Assembly (NCBI RefSeq): GCF_019798055.1
Contig: NZ_JAHOPH010000002.1
Coordinates: forward strand, 1-64,000
DNA from: Salsipaludibacter albus
GTDB taxonomy: Bacteria; Actinomycetota; Nitriliruptoria; Nitriliruptorales; Nitriliruptoraceae
Length of the DNA stretch: 64,000 bases
Reading direction: 5' to 3'
Part shown: positions 1-8,733 of the stretch, one piece after another
How positions within the stretch are numbered: position 1 is the first letter of the stretch
Layout of the letters: every line of letters begins with the position of its first letter
Program-made: the position numbers and the translations under genes
Notes under the pieces: model-generated
Databases searched by the model: none
What the model was told of the DNA's origin: nothing
The model's input: the letters and a program-made list of their open reading frames with translations, nothing else

Positions 1-691
1 CGCCCTGGCCACCGTCCTGGCCACCGTCCTGGCCCCCGTCCTGGCCCCCGTCCGCACCATCGACCCCGAGCAGGTCCGACAGGCGCCCGGCCGCGTCGGC
101 GACCCGGTCGCCGGCACGGTCCAGCACCTTGTCCCGGAGCCGGAAGGTCGGACCGAGCAGGCACACCGCCGCCACCACGTCGCCCCGGGCGTCGTGCACG
201 GGCGCGCAGACGGCCGTCACCCCGTCCTCCACGCCGTCCCGCAGGACCGCGGCCGAGCCGGCCAGGGCCGCGCCGACCGCGGTGCCCCGACGGGGCACGA
301 GCCGCCCACGCCACCCGGAGTGGCGCAGGTGGTGGGTCCCCTCGGCGGCTGCCACGTAGGTCGCCGAGTCCGTGTCGTGGACGACCGCCAGGTACGACGA
401 CTCGCCGGTCGTCGTGGCCAGCTCGGCGAGCACCGGCGCGGCGAGGTGTGGCAGCGGGTTCGTGCCGACGACCCGGTGCGACCACCGCACCAGCGTGGGC
501 CCCACCCGGTACCCGCCGGCATCGCCGCGCCGCACCAGTCCGGCGGCCTCGAGCGACGCCAGTTGGCGGGTGGCCGTCGACGGGGCGAGGTCGACGGCGT
601 CGGCCAGCGCGCTGAGCGTCTGTTCGCCGTCCGCATCGACGACCGCGCCCAGCAGGGCGAGCACGCGGTCGGAGGAGCGCGGGGTCGACAT
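1..691 (-). CDS. IclR-family transcriptional regulator (3' end beyond the left edge)
   Basis: Translating leftward from ATG 691 gives an N-terminal winged helix-turn-helix (VLALLGAVVDADGEQTLSAL, then LAPSTATRQLASLEAAGLV) followed by an IclR effector-binding domain (VGTNPLPHLAAPVLAEL, TYVAAAEGTHHLRH, AVCAPVHDARGDVVAAV). The gene is divergent from hutH with only 37 bp between the start codons, so it is the obvious candidate regulator of histidine utilisation, probably responding to urocanate or a downstream intermediate (inference). The C-terminal end after the effector domain is unusual: it becomes a GGQD repeat encoded by 12-bp tandem units that runs to the window edge. No stop codon is visible, so the true length is unknown. 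Confidence 0.85.
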   Translation of the reverse strand, partial: MSTPRSSDRVLALLGAVVDADGEQTLSALADAVDLAPSTATRQLASLEAAGLVRRGDAGGYRVGPTLVRWSHRVVGTNPLPHLAAPVLAELATTTGESSYLAVVHDTDSATYVAAAEGTHHLRHSGWRGRLVPRRGTAVGAALAGSAAVLRDGVEDGVTAVCAPVHDARGDVVAAVCLLGPTFRLRDKVLDRAGDRVADAAGRLSDLLGVDGADGGQDGGQDGGQDGGQG

Positions 692-728
692 CTTGTGATT
701 TCCGTCCAGTGGTGTTAGATTCCGCTGC
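692..728. promoter_or_regulatory. Divergent iclR/hutH control region with probable leaderless hutH promoter
   Basis: The 37-bp gap holds a TTGTGA (693-698) and a TAGATT box (716-721, TAnnnT pattern) ending 7 nt before the hutH ATG; no Shine-Dalgarno sequence is present. That spacing is typical of leaderless transcripts in actinobacteria. GATTTCCG (697-704) and GATTCCG (718-724) form an imperfect direct repeat 21 bp apart, two helical turns, which could be the IclR operator overlapping the promoter. The operator is inference. Confidence 0.45.
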
Positions 729-2267
729 ATGGAAACTCTAGCACCCCTCGAACTGGGCGACAACGGCCTCCACCGCGACGAGGTGGTGGCCGTCGCACGC
801 CATGGACGCCGGGTGGCCCTGGGCGAGGACGCGCGTGCGGCGCTGGCCCGCGGTGCGGCTGCGGTCACCGCACTCGGCAACGCCGACGAGCCCGTGTACG
901 GCGTCTCGACCGGCTTCGGGGCACTCGCCAACACCGTGATCCCGTCCGAGCGCAGCGCCGAGCTGCAGGTCGCACTCGTCCGTTCACACGCCGCCGGCAT
1001 GGGACCGCCCGTCGAGGCAGAGGTGGTGCGCGCGATGCTGGTGCTGCGTGCCCGGAGCCTCGCGATGGGCTACAGCGGGGTCCGCGTCGAGGTCGCCCAG
1101 GCCATCCTCGGCCTGCTCAACCACGACCTCACCCCGGTCGTCGGTGAACACGGCAGCGTCGGCGCCAGCGGAGACCTCGCGCCACTGGCCACCGCCGCGC
1201 TCGCACTGCTGGGCGAAGGCGAGGTCGACACCCCGACCGGCCGGCACCGCGCCGACGTCGCCCTCGCGGGGATCGGCCAGGAGCCGCTGGTGCTGTCGGC
1301 CAAGGAGGGGTTGGCCCTGGTCAACGGCACCGACGGGATGCTGGGCATGCTGGTGCTGGCCCTGGCCGACCTCGACGACCTCTACCTGGCCGCCGACGTC
1401 GCCGCCGCGATGTCGGTGGAGGCACTGCTGGGCACCGATCGGGCCTTCGATGCGGACCTGGTCGCGATGCGGCCCCAGCCCGGCCAGCAGGTCAGCGCCG
1501 CCAACCTCCGCGCCCTGCTGGCCGGTTCGCCGATCGTGGCCAGTCACCGGTTCGACGACGACCGGGTCCAGGACGCCTACTCGCTGCGCTGCACACCGCA
1601 GGTCCACGGCGCCGGTCGGGACACGATCGCGCATGCCGCGACCGTGGCCGACGCCGAGCTGCGATCGTTCATCGACAACCCGGTGGTGCTGCCCGACGGC
1701 CGGGTCGCCTCGTGTGGCAACTTCCACGGGGCCCCCGTGGCCTACGCCGCCGACCACCTCGCCGTCCCGATCGCCGACCTGTCCGCGCTGTCGGAGCGTC
1801 GCACGGACCGGCTGCTGGACCCCGCGCGCTCACACGGACTCCCGCCCTTCCTCTCCCCCGACCCGGGCGTGAACTCCGGGCTGATGATCGCCCAGTACAC
1901 CCAGGCCGCCATGGTCACGACCAACCGCCGGCTGGCCGCACCCGCCAGCGTCGACACGGTGTCGACCAGTGCGGGGCAGGAGGACCACGTGTCCATGGGC
2001 TGGGGCGCGGTCCGCAAACTGCGCGAGGCGGTCGACAACCTTCGTCGCGTGCTGGCCGTCGAGCTGCTCGCCGCCACCCACGGGCTGGCCCTGCGCGCGC
2101 CCCTGGAGCCGGCGGTGGCCACCGGCGCGGTCGCCGACCTCGTGACCCATGCCGCCGGTGGACCCGGCCCCGACCGCCACCTCGCGCCCCGCCTCGCCGC
2201 CGTCGAGAACCTCCTGCACGACGGCTCCCTCCTGGCCGCTGCCGCTGACCACGTCGACCTCGCCTGA
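729..2267 (+). CDS. hutH: Histidine ammonia-lyase
   Basis: First enzyme of histidine degradation: eliminates ammonia from L-histidine to give trans-urocanate. The 512-residue length is normal for the family. The Ala146-Ser147-Gly148 tripeptide in GSVGASGDLAPL cyclises to the MIO electrophile, and the downstream active-site regions are present, including SLRCTPQVHGA and QEDHVSMG. The N-terminal VYGVSTGFG segment is also conserved. It is the first gene of a six-gene cluster; the start is chosen at ATG 729 because the TAGATT box lies just upstream and the IclR gene begins at 691. Likely controlled by the divergent IclR regulator. Confidence 0.97.
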   Translation: METLAPLELGDNGLHRDEVVAVARHGRRVALGEDARAALARGAAAVTALGNADEPVYGVSTGFGALANTVIPSERSAELQVALVRSHAAGMGPPVEAEVVRAMLVLRARSLAMGYSGVRVEVAQAILGLLNHDLTPVVGEHGSVGASGDLAPLATAALALLGEGEVDTPTGRHRADVALAGIGQEPLVLSAKEGLALVNGTDGMLGMLVLALADLDDLYLAADVAAAMSVEALLGTDRAFDADLVAMRPQPGQQVSAANLRALLAGSPIVASHRFDDDRVQDAYSLRCTPQVHGAGRDTIAHAATVADAELRSFIDNPVVLPDGRVASCGNFHGAPVAYAADHLAVPIADLSALSERRTDRLLDPARSHGLPPFLSPDPGVNSGLMIAQYTQAAMVTTNRRLAAPASVDTVSTSAGQEDHVSMGWGAVRKLREAVDNLRRVLAVELLAATHGLALRAPLEPAVATGAVADLVTHAAGGPGPDRHLAPRLAAVENLLHDGSLLAAAADHVDLA

Positions 2268-2364
2268 CCACCCGCCCACTTCGAAGACCCGGACGTTGCG
2301 AGGCCCCAGCCGAGCAACTCCAACGCGTCCGAAGGACGCGCGCTGACCGACACGGAGAACGACC

Positions 2365-4053
2365 ATGGGACTGCCGGGAGCGAGACCTGTACGGGCGCCA
2401 CGGGGGACCGAGCTGACGGCGCGGTCGTGGCAGACCGAGGCGCCGCTGCGGATGCTGATGAACAACCTCGACCCGGAGGTGGCCGAGCGACCCGACGACC
2501 TGGTCGTCTACGGCGGCACGGGTCGGGCGGCACGGTCGTGGGAGGCCTACGACGCGATCGTGGCGTGCCTGACCGACCTGGCCGACGACGAGACCCTGCT
2601 GGTCCAGTCCGGCAAGCCGGTCGGGGTGATCCGCACGCACGAGTGGGCGCCGCGGGTCCTGATCGCCAACTCCAACCTCGTGCCGGACTGGGCGAACTGG
2701 GAGGAGTTCCGTCAACTGGAGGCGGAGGGGCTCACGATGTACGGCCAGATGACGGCCGGGTCGTGGATCTACATCGGGACCCAAGGGATCCTGCAGGGCA
2801 CCTACGAGTGCTTCGCCGAGATCGCGCGCCGTCGCTTCGACGGCTCGCTGGCCGGGACGATCACGCTGACGGCCGGACTGGGAGGCATGGGCGGCGCCCA
2901 GCCACTCGCGGTGACGATGAACGACGGCGTGGCGCTGTGCGTCGAGGTCGACGAGGGCCGGGCCAGGCGCCGGGTGGAGCATCGCTACCTCGACGTGGTG
3001 GCCGACGACGTCGACGACGCGGTCGCGCGCTGCCTGGCCGCCCGGGACGCCCGCGAGCCGCTGTCGGTCGGGCTGGTCGGCAACGCCGCGCAGGTCCTGC
3101 CCGACCTGCTCGAGCGTGGCTTCCCGGCCAACATCGTGACCGACCAGACGTCGGCACACGATCCGCTCAGCTACGTGCCGGTCGACCTCACCCCCGAGGC
3201 CACGGCCCGGATGGCCACCGACGAGCCCGCCGAGCTGACCCGGCGGGCCCGGGCCTCGATGGCGGCGCACTGCGCGGCGATGGTCGGCTTCCTCGACCGC
3301 GGCGCCGAGGTGTTCGACTACGGCAACTCGCTGCGCCCCGAGGCGGAGCTGGGTGGGTTCGACCGGGCGTTCGCCTACCCCGGGTTCGTGCCGGCCTACG
3401 TCCGTCCGCTGTTCTGCGAGGGGCGGGGCCCGTTCCGCTGGGCCGCCCTGTCCGGCGACCCGGCCGACATCGCCCGCACCGACCGCGCCGTGCTCGACAC
3501 CTTCCCCGACGACGAGCCACTCGCACGGTGGATCCGCAAGGCGTCCGAGCAGGTCGCGTTCCAGGGCCTGCCGGCCCGGATCTGCTGGCTGGGGTACGGC
3601 GAGCGTGCCCGGCTCGGGCAGGTGTTCAACGACCTCGTCCGCGACGGCGAGGTGTCGGCGCCGCTGGTGATCGGGCGCGACCACCTCGACTCCGGCTCGG
3701 TCGCGTCGCCCCACCGCGAGACCGAGGCGATGGTCGACGGCTCCGACGCGATCGCGGACTGGCCGTTGCTCAACGCGCTCGCCACCACCGCGTCGGGTGC
3801 GACCTGGGTCAGCGTGCACCACGGCGGCGGTGTCGGGATCGGTCGCTCGATCCATTCCGGGATGGTGTGCGTCGCCGACGGCACCGACCTGGCGGCCCAG
3901 AAGCTCGAGCGGGTCCTGACCACGGACCCGGCGACCGGGGTGATGCGCCATGCCGACGCCGGGTACACCCGTGCCATGGAGGTGGCGCAGGAGCGTGGCG
4001 TGACGATCCCGATGCCCCGCACCACGCCGCTCGACGGCCCCGACCGGGAGTGA
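2365..4053 (+). CDS. hutU: Urocanate hydratase
   Basis: Second step of histidine degradation: NAD+-dependent hydration of urocanate to 4-imidazolone-5-propionate. The 562 residues match the family. [10 protein letters not shown] at residues 171-180 is the NAD-binding loop; Cys407 in [10 protein letters not shown] corresponds to the conserved active-site cysteine of bacterial urocanases; [15 protein letters not shown] and the [15 protein letters not shown] segment are also characteristic. A GGAG ribosome-binding site precedes ATG 2365. It follows hutH after 97 bp and is 5 bp upstream of the dioxygenase gene, so it very probably belongs to the same transcript. Confidence 0.97.
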   Translation: MGLPGARPVRAPRGTELTARSWQTEAPLRMLMNNLDPEVAERPDDLVVYGGTGRAARSWEAYDAIVACLTDLADDETLLVQSGKPVGVIRTHEWAPRVLIANSNLVPDWANWEEFRQLEAEGLTMYGQMTAGSWIYIGTQGILQGTYECFAEIARRRFDGSLAGTITLTAGLGGMGGAQPLAVTMNDGVALCVEVDEGRARRRVEHRYLDVVADDVDDAVARCLAARDAREPLSVGLVGNAAQVLPDLLERGFPANIVTDQTSAHDPLSYVPVDLTPEATARMATDEPAELTRRARASMAAHCAAMVGFLDRGAEVFDYGNSLRPEAELGGFDRAFAYPGFVPAYVRPLFCEGRGPFRWAALSGDPADIARTDRAVLDTFPDDEPLARWIRKASEQVAFQGLPARICWLGYGERARLGQVFNDLVRDGEVSAPLVIGRDHLDSGSVASPHRETEAMVDGSDAIADWPLLNALATTASGATWVSVHHGGGVGIGRSIHSGMVCVADGTDLAAQKLERVLTTDPATGVMRHADAGYTRAMEVAQERGVTIPMPRTTPLDGPDRE

Positions 4054-4058
4054 TCGCC

Positions 4059-4937
4059 ATGGCCAGCCACACCGACGCGGCGACCCGCGAGGCGTTCCGG
4101 CGCGACGGCGCCGTGGTCGTCCGCAACGCCTTCTCGTCCGAGCACGTCGCGCTGGCCACCGAGGCCATCGAGGCCAACCTCGCCGACCTGTCGCCCCGCG
4201 CGAAGCGGGCCAGTGCCGACGACGACGGGGCCTTCGTCGAGGACTTCTGCAACTGGCAGCGCATCGCCCCCATCGAGCGCTTCGTCCGCGAGTCTCCCGC
4301 CGCCGCGATCGCCGGCGAGCTCACCGGCTCGGACACGATCCGGCTCTACCACGACCACATGCTGACCAAGGAGCCCGGGACCCGCCAGCGCACGCCGTGG
4401 CACCAGGACCAGCCCTACTACAACGTCGACGGCACCATGAACGCCTCGATGTGGTTCCCGGTCGACCCGGTCACGCGCGACGCCACGCTGGAGTTCGTGG
4501 CGGGCTCCCACCGATCGGGCGACAAGGGGGGCCCGTGGTTCATGCCCAGGACCTTCCTCGACGACCGTGCGGCGTGGTTCCCGGAGGGCTCGCTGGCCGA
4601 GCTGCCCGACATCGACGCACATCCGGAGCGCCACCCCATCCTGGGCTGGGAGCTCGAGCCCGGCGACGCGGTGTTCTTCGACATGCTGACCCTGCATGCG
4701 GCGGGCGGGGTGTCGGGGAACCGACGACGGCGCGTGCTGTCGGTGCGGATGCTGGGCGACGACATGGTGCACGCCCCGCGTGACTGGACGACGTCACCAC
4801 CGTTCCCCGGACTGGCCGACGAGCTGCCGGCCGGCGCCCCGATGGACCATCCGCTCTTCCCGATCCTGTGGCGACGCGACGCCGACGAGCACGCCCACGA
4901 CGGGCCTGGCGTCGAGCGGGCGGGCGAACCGGCGTGA
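4059..4937 (+). CDS. Phytanoyl-CoA dioxygenase (PhyH) family protein
   Basis: A 292-residue non-haem Fe(II)/2-oxoglutarate oxygenase. The metal triad appears as His and Asp in PWHQDQPYYN and a distal His in MLTLHAAGG, followed by an Arg-rich strand (RRRRVLSVRM) expected to hold the 2-oxoglutarate carboxylate. The substrate cannot be read from the sequence. It lies between hutU and the deformylase-like gene with 5-bp spacing and a 4-bp overlap, so it is co-transcribed with histidine catabolism; it might hydroxylate a histidine-derived compound, but this is speculation. A GTG at 4050 in the same frame is an alternative start. Confidence 0.85.
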   Translation: MASHTDAATREAFRRDGAVVVRNAFSSEHVALATEAIEANLADLSPRAKRASADDDGAFVEDFCNWQRIAPIERFVRESPAAAIAGELTGSDTIRLYHDHMLTKEPGTRQRTPWHQDQPYYNVDGTMNASMWFPVDPVTRDATLEFVAGSHRSGDKGGPWFMPRTFLDDRAAWFPEGSLAELPDIDAHPERHPILGWELEPGDAVFFDMLTLHAAGGVSGNRRRRVLSVRMLGDDMVHAPRDWTTSPPFPGLADELPAGAPMDHPLFPILWRRDADEHAHDGPGVERAGEPA

Positions 4938-5518
4938 CGGTCCGCCCGCTGGTCCACGTCGGTGACCCGGTCCTGCGGGCCGGCACCCGGGAGGTGACCC
5001 GCGACGAGCTCGCGTCGAGCGAGGTCCAGCGGCTCATCGACGACCTGGTCGCGACCATGCGTGACGCCGACGGTGCCGGCATCGCCGCGCCACAGGTGGG
5101 GTCGGACCTGCGGATCGCCATCGCCGAGGTCAGCCCCGAGACGGCCAACCGGCGCTACCCGTACAAGCCACCGATCCCCCTCACCGTGCTGGTCAACCCA
5201 CGCCTGCGACCGGTCGGCGAGGAAACGGTCGCGATCAACGAGGGCTGCCTGTCGGTGCCGGGCCTGCGTGGCGTGTTGGAACGCCACGTCACGGTCGAGG
5301 TGACCTGGTGGGACCGCGACGGGATCGAGCACGTCGAGGAGCGACGCGGGCTGACCGCCGGGACCTTCCAGCACGAGGTCGACCACCTCGACGGCCGCGT
5401 GTTCCTCGACCGGGTCACGGACCCGACCACGTTCACGACCTGGGACAACTATGAGCGGCACCATCGTGCGTCCTTCGAGGAGCGCATCGGGGCGTTCGTG
5501 GCGCGAGTCGGCTCGTGA
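4934..5518 (+). CDS. def: Peptide deformylase-family protein within the hut operon
   Basis: A 194-residue zinc/iron hydrolase with all three deformylase motifs: GAGIAAPQVG (47-56), EGCLSVPG (103-110, metal ligand Cys105) and QHEVDH (146-151, His147, Glu148, His151). GTG 4934 overlaps the dioxygenase stop by 4 bp and the stop overlaps hutF by 4 bp. Housekeeping deformylases remove the formyl group from nascent proteins and are usually next to fmt. Here the gene sits immediately before hutF, whose product should be N-formyl-L-glutamate, and no hutG is visible. It may be a deformylase recruited to N-formylglutamate; an ordinary role in protein maturation remains possible. Confidence 0.9.
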   Translation: MTVRPLVHVGDPVLRAGTREVTRDELASSEVQRLIDDLVATMRDADGAGIAAPQVGSDLRIAIAEVSPETANRRYPYKPPIPLTVLVNPRLRPVGEETVAINEGCLSVPGLRGVLERHVTVEVTWWDRDGIEHVEERRGLTAGTFQHEVDHLDGRVFLDRVTDPTTFTTWDNYERHHRASFEERIGAFVARVGS

Positions 5519-6972
5519 GCGAGGCCATCCCGCCCGACCGGGCCCCGTCGTCCGCCACCGCGACCACGACGCGGTGGCTGGCCTGCGACCACGCCTGGCT
5601 GGGCGACCGCATGGCCCACGACACCTGGTTGGGCATCGGTGCGGACGGGACCATCACCGAGCTGGTCCAGGAACCGCCCGAGCGCCCCGACGCGCCGGTC
5701 CAACGGGTTGCCGGGGTGACGCTGCCGGGCCTGGTCGACACACACGGCCACGCGTTCCACCGACACCTGCGTGGCCGGGCCCAACCCGACGGTGTCGGCG
5801 ACGGGTCGCCCCGGGGTGCGCGGGACGACTTCTGGCGCTGGCGCGAGAGGATGTACGCCGTCGCGCGCACGCTCGACCCGGACGGCATGTTCGCCATCGC
5901 CCGGGCGGTCTACGGCGAGATGGCGCTGGCCGGGATCACGTGCGTCGGCGAGTTCCACTACGTCCACCACCAGCCCGACGGCACCCCCTACGCCGACCCG
6001 AACGCCATGGGTCGGGCCGTGGTCGCCGCCGCCGACGAGGTCGGCATCCGGCTGACCCTGCTGGACACCCTGTACCTGACCGGCCGGGTCGGGGCGACCC
6101 TGGACGACCCCGACCTCGACGACGTCCAGCGACGATTCAGTGACGGCGACGCCCACAGGTGGGCCACCCGCGTTGCGGACCTGTCCGAGACGGCGACGAC
6201 CCGGCTGGGAGCCGCGATCCACTCGGTCCGGGCGGTGCCGCCGGAGGCGATCGCGGACGTCGCAGCCCTGGCCGTCGGGACCGACGCCGGGTCGGTCCGG
6301 GTCCTGCACGCCCACGTGGCCGAGCAGGTCGCCGAGGGCGAGGCGACCCGGGCGGTGCACGGTCGCAGCCCGACCCGCCTGCTGGCCGACGCGGGGGCCC
6401 TGTCCGAGCGGTTCACCGCCGTGCACGGCGTGTGGCTGGACGACGACGACCGGGCCCTGCTCGGCGACGCCGGCGCGACCGTGTGTGCCTGTCCCACGAC
6501 CGAACAGGACCTCGCCGACGGGATCGTCGACGGCGCGGCGCTGGCCGACGCCGGGGTCCGGCTCGCGCTGGGCAGCGACCAGCACGTGGTCGTCGACCTG
6601 TTCGCCGAGGCCCGCGGCCTGGAACTGGGACAGCGGCTGGCCACCCGGACGCGTGGCCACCACGACCCCGCCGCACTGCTGGCCGCGGCCACGACCGGCG
6701 GGGCGCACAGCCTGGGGTGGCCGGAGCTCGGCCGCCTGGAGGTCGGAGCGCCCGCCGACCTGGCCGTGGTCGCGACCGGCTCGGTCCGGCTGGTCGGCAT
6801 CCCCGACGACGACCTCGCGAGCGCGCTGGTCTTCGCCGCCACCGCCGCCGACGTCACGGCCACGATGGTGGCGGGTCAGTGGATCGTCCGGGACGGCGCC
6901 CACGTACGACGTGACGTCGGTGACGACCTGCGCCGTGCACTGGACGTCGACCTGGCCGGGGGCCACCGGTGA
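5515..6972 (+). CDS. hutF: Formimidoylglutamate deiminase
   Basis: Amidohydrolase-superfamily enzyme that hydrolyses N-formimidoyl-L-glutamate to N-formyl-L-glutamate and ammonia, the two-step branch of histidine degradation. DTHGHAFHRHLRG (residues 75-87) carries the first two metal ligands, His77 and His79. Further ligands appear in VLHAHVAEQ, FTAVHGVWLDDDDRALL and LGSDQHVVVD. The presence of the FHRHLRG signature and lack of an HTHLVFAG motif separate it from HutI. 485 residues, GTG start overlapping the upstream stop by 4 bp and itself overlapping hutI. Confidence 0.93.
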   Translation: MSEAIPPDRAPSSATATTTRWLACDHAWLGDRMAHDTWLGIGADGTITELVQEPPERPDAPVQRVAGVTLPGLVDTHGHAFHRHLRGRAQPDGVGDGSPRGARDDFWRWRERMYAVARTLDPDGMFAIARAVYGEMALAGITCVGEFHYVHHQPDGTPYADPNAMGRAVVAAADEVGIRLTLLDTLYLTGRVGATLDDPDLDDVQRRFSDGDAHRWATRVADLSETATTRLGAAIHSVRAVPPEAIADVAALAVGTDAGSVRVLHAHVAEQVAEGEATRAVHGRSPTRLLADAGALSERFTAVHGVWLDDDDRALLGDAGATVCACPTTEQDLADGIVDGAALADAGVRLALGSDQHVVVDLFAEARGLELGQRLATRTRGHHDPAALLAAATTGGAHSLGWPELGRLEVGAPADLAVVATGSVRLVGIPDDDLASALVFAATAADVTATMVAGQWIVRDGAHVRRDVGDDLRRALDVDLAGGHR

Positions 6973-8168
6973 CGCTCCTGCTGTCCGGCATCGGCCGCCT
7001 GGTCACCCACGACCCGACGCACCCGACCGAGCCGTCCGACGCCCGTCCCGACGTCGGGGCCGGGCTCGACGACGCCTGGCTGGTGGTCGACGACGACCGG
7101 GTCGTGGCCACCGGCACCGGGGCGCTGCCCGCTGCCGACGAGCGGATCGACGTCGCGGGACGGGCGGTCGTGCCCGGCTTCGTCGACAGCCACACCCACC
7201 TGGTGTTCGCCGGGGACCGGGGCCGTGAGTTCACCGCCCGGATGGCCGGGCAGCCCTACGCGGCGGGCGGGATCGCCACGACGATCGCCGCGACCCGGGC
7301 GGCCGACGACGACCACCTCCGCGCGCTGCTCACGCGGCGGGTGGCGGAGTCGCAGGCCGCCGGGATCACGACCCGCGAGGTCAAGTCGGGCTACGGGGCG
7401 ACCACCCGCGACGAGGCCCGCCTGCTCCGGCTGGCCCGGGAGGTCACGTCCCACACCACCTTCCTGGGCGCCCACGTGGTGCCGCCCGGCACGGACGCCG
7501 ACGCGTTCGTGGACCTGGTGGTGTCCGAGATGCTGCCGGCGTGCGCACCCCTTGCCGAGTCGGTCGACGTCTTCTGCGAGGTGGGCGCGTTCGACGTCGA
7601 CCAGTCCCGCGCGGTCCTCGAGGCCGGGATCGCGGCGGGCCTGCGCCCCCGGATCCACGCCAACCAGCTGGGTCCCGGGCCCGGGGCCCGGCTGGCCGTC
7701 GAGCTGGGCTGCGCGTCCGCCGACCACTGCACGCACCTCACCGACGCCGACGTGGCCGCGCTCGCCGGCTCCGACACCGTCGCCACGCTGCTGCCGGCGA
7801 CCGACTTCTCCACGCGCCAGCCCTACCCGGACGGGCGGCGGCTCCTCGATGCCGGCGCCACGGTGGCGCTGGCTACGAACTGCAACCCCGGCTCCAGCTT
7901 CACGACCTCGATGGCGTTCGTGCTGGCCCTGGCGGTGCGGCACTGCGGGCTGACCCTGGACGAGGCGCTGTGGTCGGCGACCCGGGGTGGCGCGCGCTCA
8001 CTGCGTCGCGACGACGTCGGGCACCTCTCGCCCGGTGCCCGGGCCGACCTCGTCGTGCTGGACGCGCCGGACCCGTCCCACCTCGCCTACCGCCCCGGGA
8101 TGCCCCTGGTCGCGGCCACGTTCGCGTCCGGGCGCCAGGTCGCCGGCGCACCCCTGCCGCCAGCCTGA
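6969..8168 (+). CDS. hutI: Imidazolonepropionase
   Basis: Hydrolyses 4-imidazolone-5-propionate to N-formimidoyl-L-glutamate, the third step of the pathway. The 399-residue protein has the metal-binding SHTHLVF (His75, His77), the substrate-binding GDRGREFTARMAG stretch, and AGGGIATT-like YAAGGIATTIAATR. Later motifs HANQLG, SADHCTHL and LATNCNPGSS are diagnostic of HutI. It is the last gene of the tightly overlapped cluster, and hutG is not found after it: the next gene is a PPOX protein 91 bp downstream. Confidence 0.96.
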   Translation: MTLLLSGIGRLVTHDPTHPTEPSDARPDVGAGLDDAWLVVDDDRVVATGTGALPAADERIDVAGRAVVPGFVDSHTHLVFAGDRGREFTARMAGQPYAAGGIATTIAATRAADDDHLRALLTRRVAESQAAGITTREVKSGYGATTRDEARLLRLAREVTSHTTFLGAHVVPPGTDADAFVDLVVSEMLPACAPLAESVDVFCEVGAFDVDQSRAVLEAGIAAGLRPRIHANQLGPGPGARLAVELGCASADHCTHLTDADVAALAGSDTVATLLPATDFSTRQPYPDGRRLLDAGATVALATNCNPGSSFTTSMAFVLALAVRHCGLTLDEALWSATRGGARSLRRDDVGHLSPGARADLVVLDAPDPSHLAYRPGMPLVAATFASGRQVAGAPLPPA

Positions 8169-8259
8169 CGACCGGGGGGCACGAGGTCCCCGCGGAACAC
8201 CGCGGGGGCGGGCGACGTTCGCGCCACCACCACACACCGTGCCCGAACGAGGACCCGTC

Positions 8260-8682
8260 ATGCAGTTGGACCGCGCCACCGACTTCGCCGCCGAACGCCA
8301 CGGCGGCGTGCTCATCACCCTGAAGCGCGACGGACGACCCCAGGCCTCCAACATCAACTACGTCTGCGACGCCCGGACGGTGCGGATCTCGGTCACGGCC
8401 AGCCGGGCCAAGACCAACAACCTGCAGCGTGATCCTCGGGCCAGCCTCCACGTCACCAGCGACGACTTCTGGCGCTGGGTGGTGCTGGAGGGAACGGCAT
8501 CGTTCACCCCGGTCGCCACCCCCGACGACCCGGACTCGCTCGAGGCGCTGCGGTCGCTGTACCGCGACATCCGTGGCGAGGACCACCCCGACTGGGACGA
8601 CTACGACCGCGCCATGGTCGACGACGAGCGCCAGGTCCTGACCATCACCCTCGAGCGCGCCTACGGCCAGCTCCCGGACTGA
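8260..8682 (+). CDS. PPOX-class (probably F420-dependent) oxidoreductase
   Basis: A 140-residue split beta-barrel flavin/F420-binding protein of the pyridoxamine-phosphate-oxidase superfamily. VLITLKRDGRPQASNINYV, SRAKTNNLQRDPRASLHV and FWRWVVLEGTASF match the Rv1155-like group that uses F420H2, which fits an actinobacterium; the substrate is unknown. ATG 8260 has a CGAGGA ribosome-binding site 6 nt upstream. The 91-bp gap after hutI and lack of overlap suggest it may be a separate unit. FMN rather than F420 use cannot be excluded. Confidence 0.8.
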   Translation: MQLDRATDFAAERHGGVLITLKRDGRPQASNINYVCDARTVRISVTASRAKTNNLQRDPRASLHVTSDDFWRWVVLEGTASFTPVATPDDPDSLEALRSLYRDIRGEDHPDWDDYDRAMVDDERQVLTITLERAYGQLPD

Positions 8683-8733
8683 GCGTGGCTCCCGCCCGGT
8701 CGCGCCATGCAGGGCGACGGACCGGCCCGGGGG

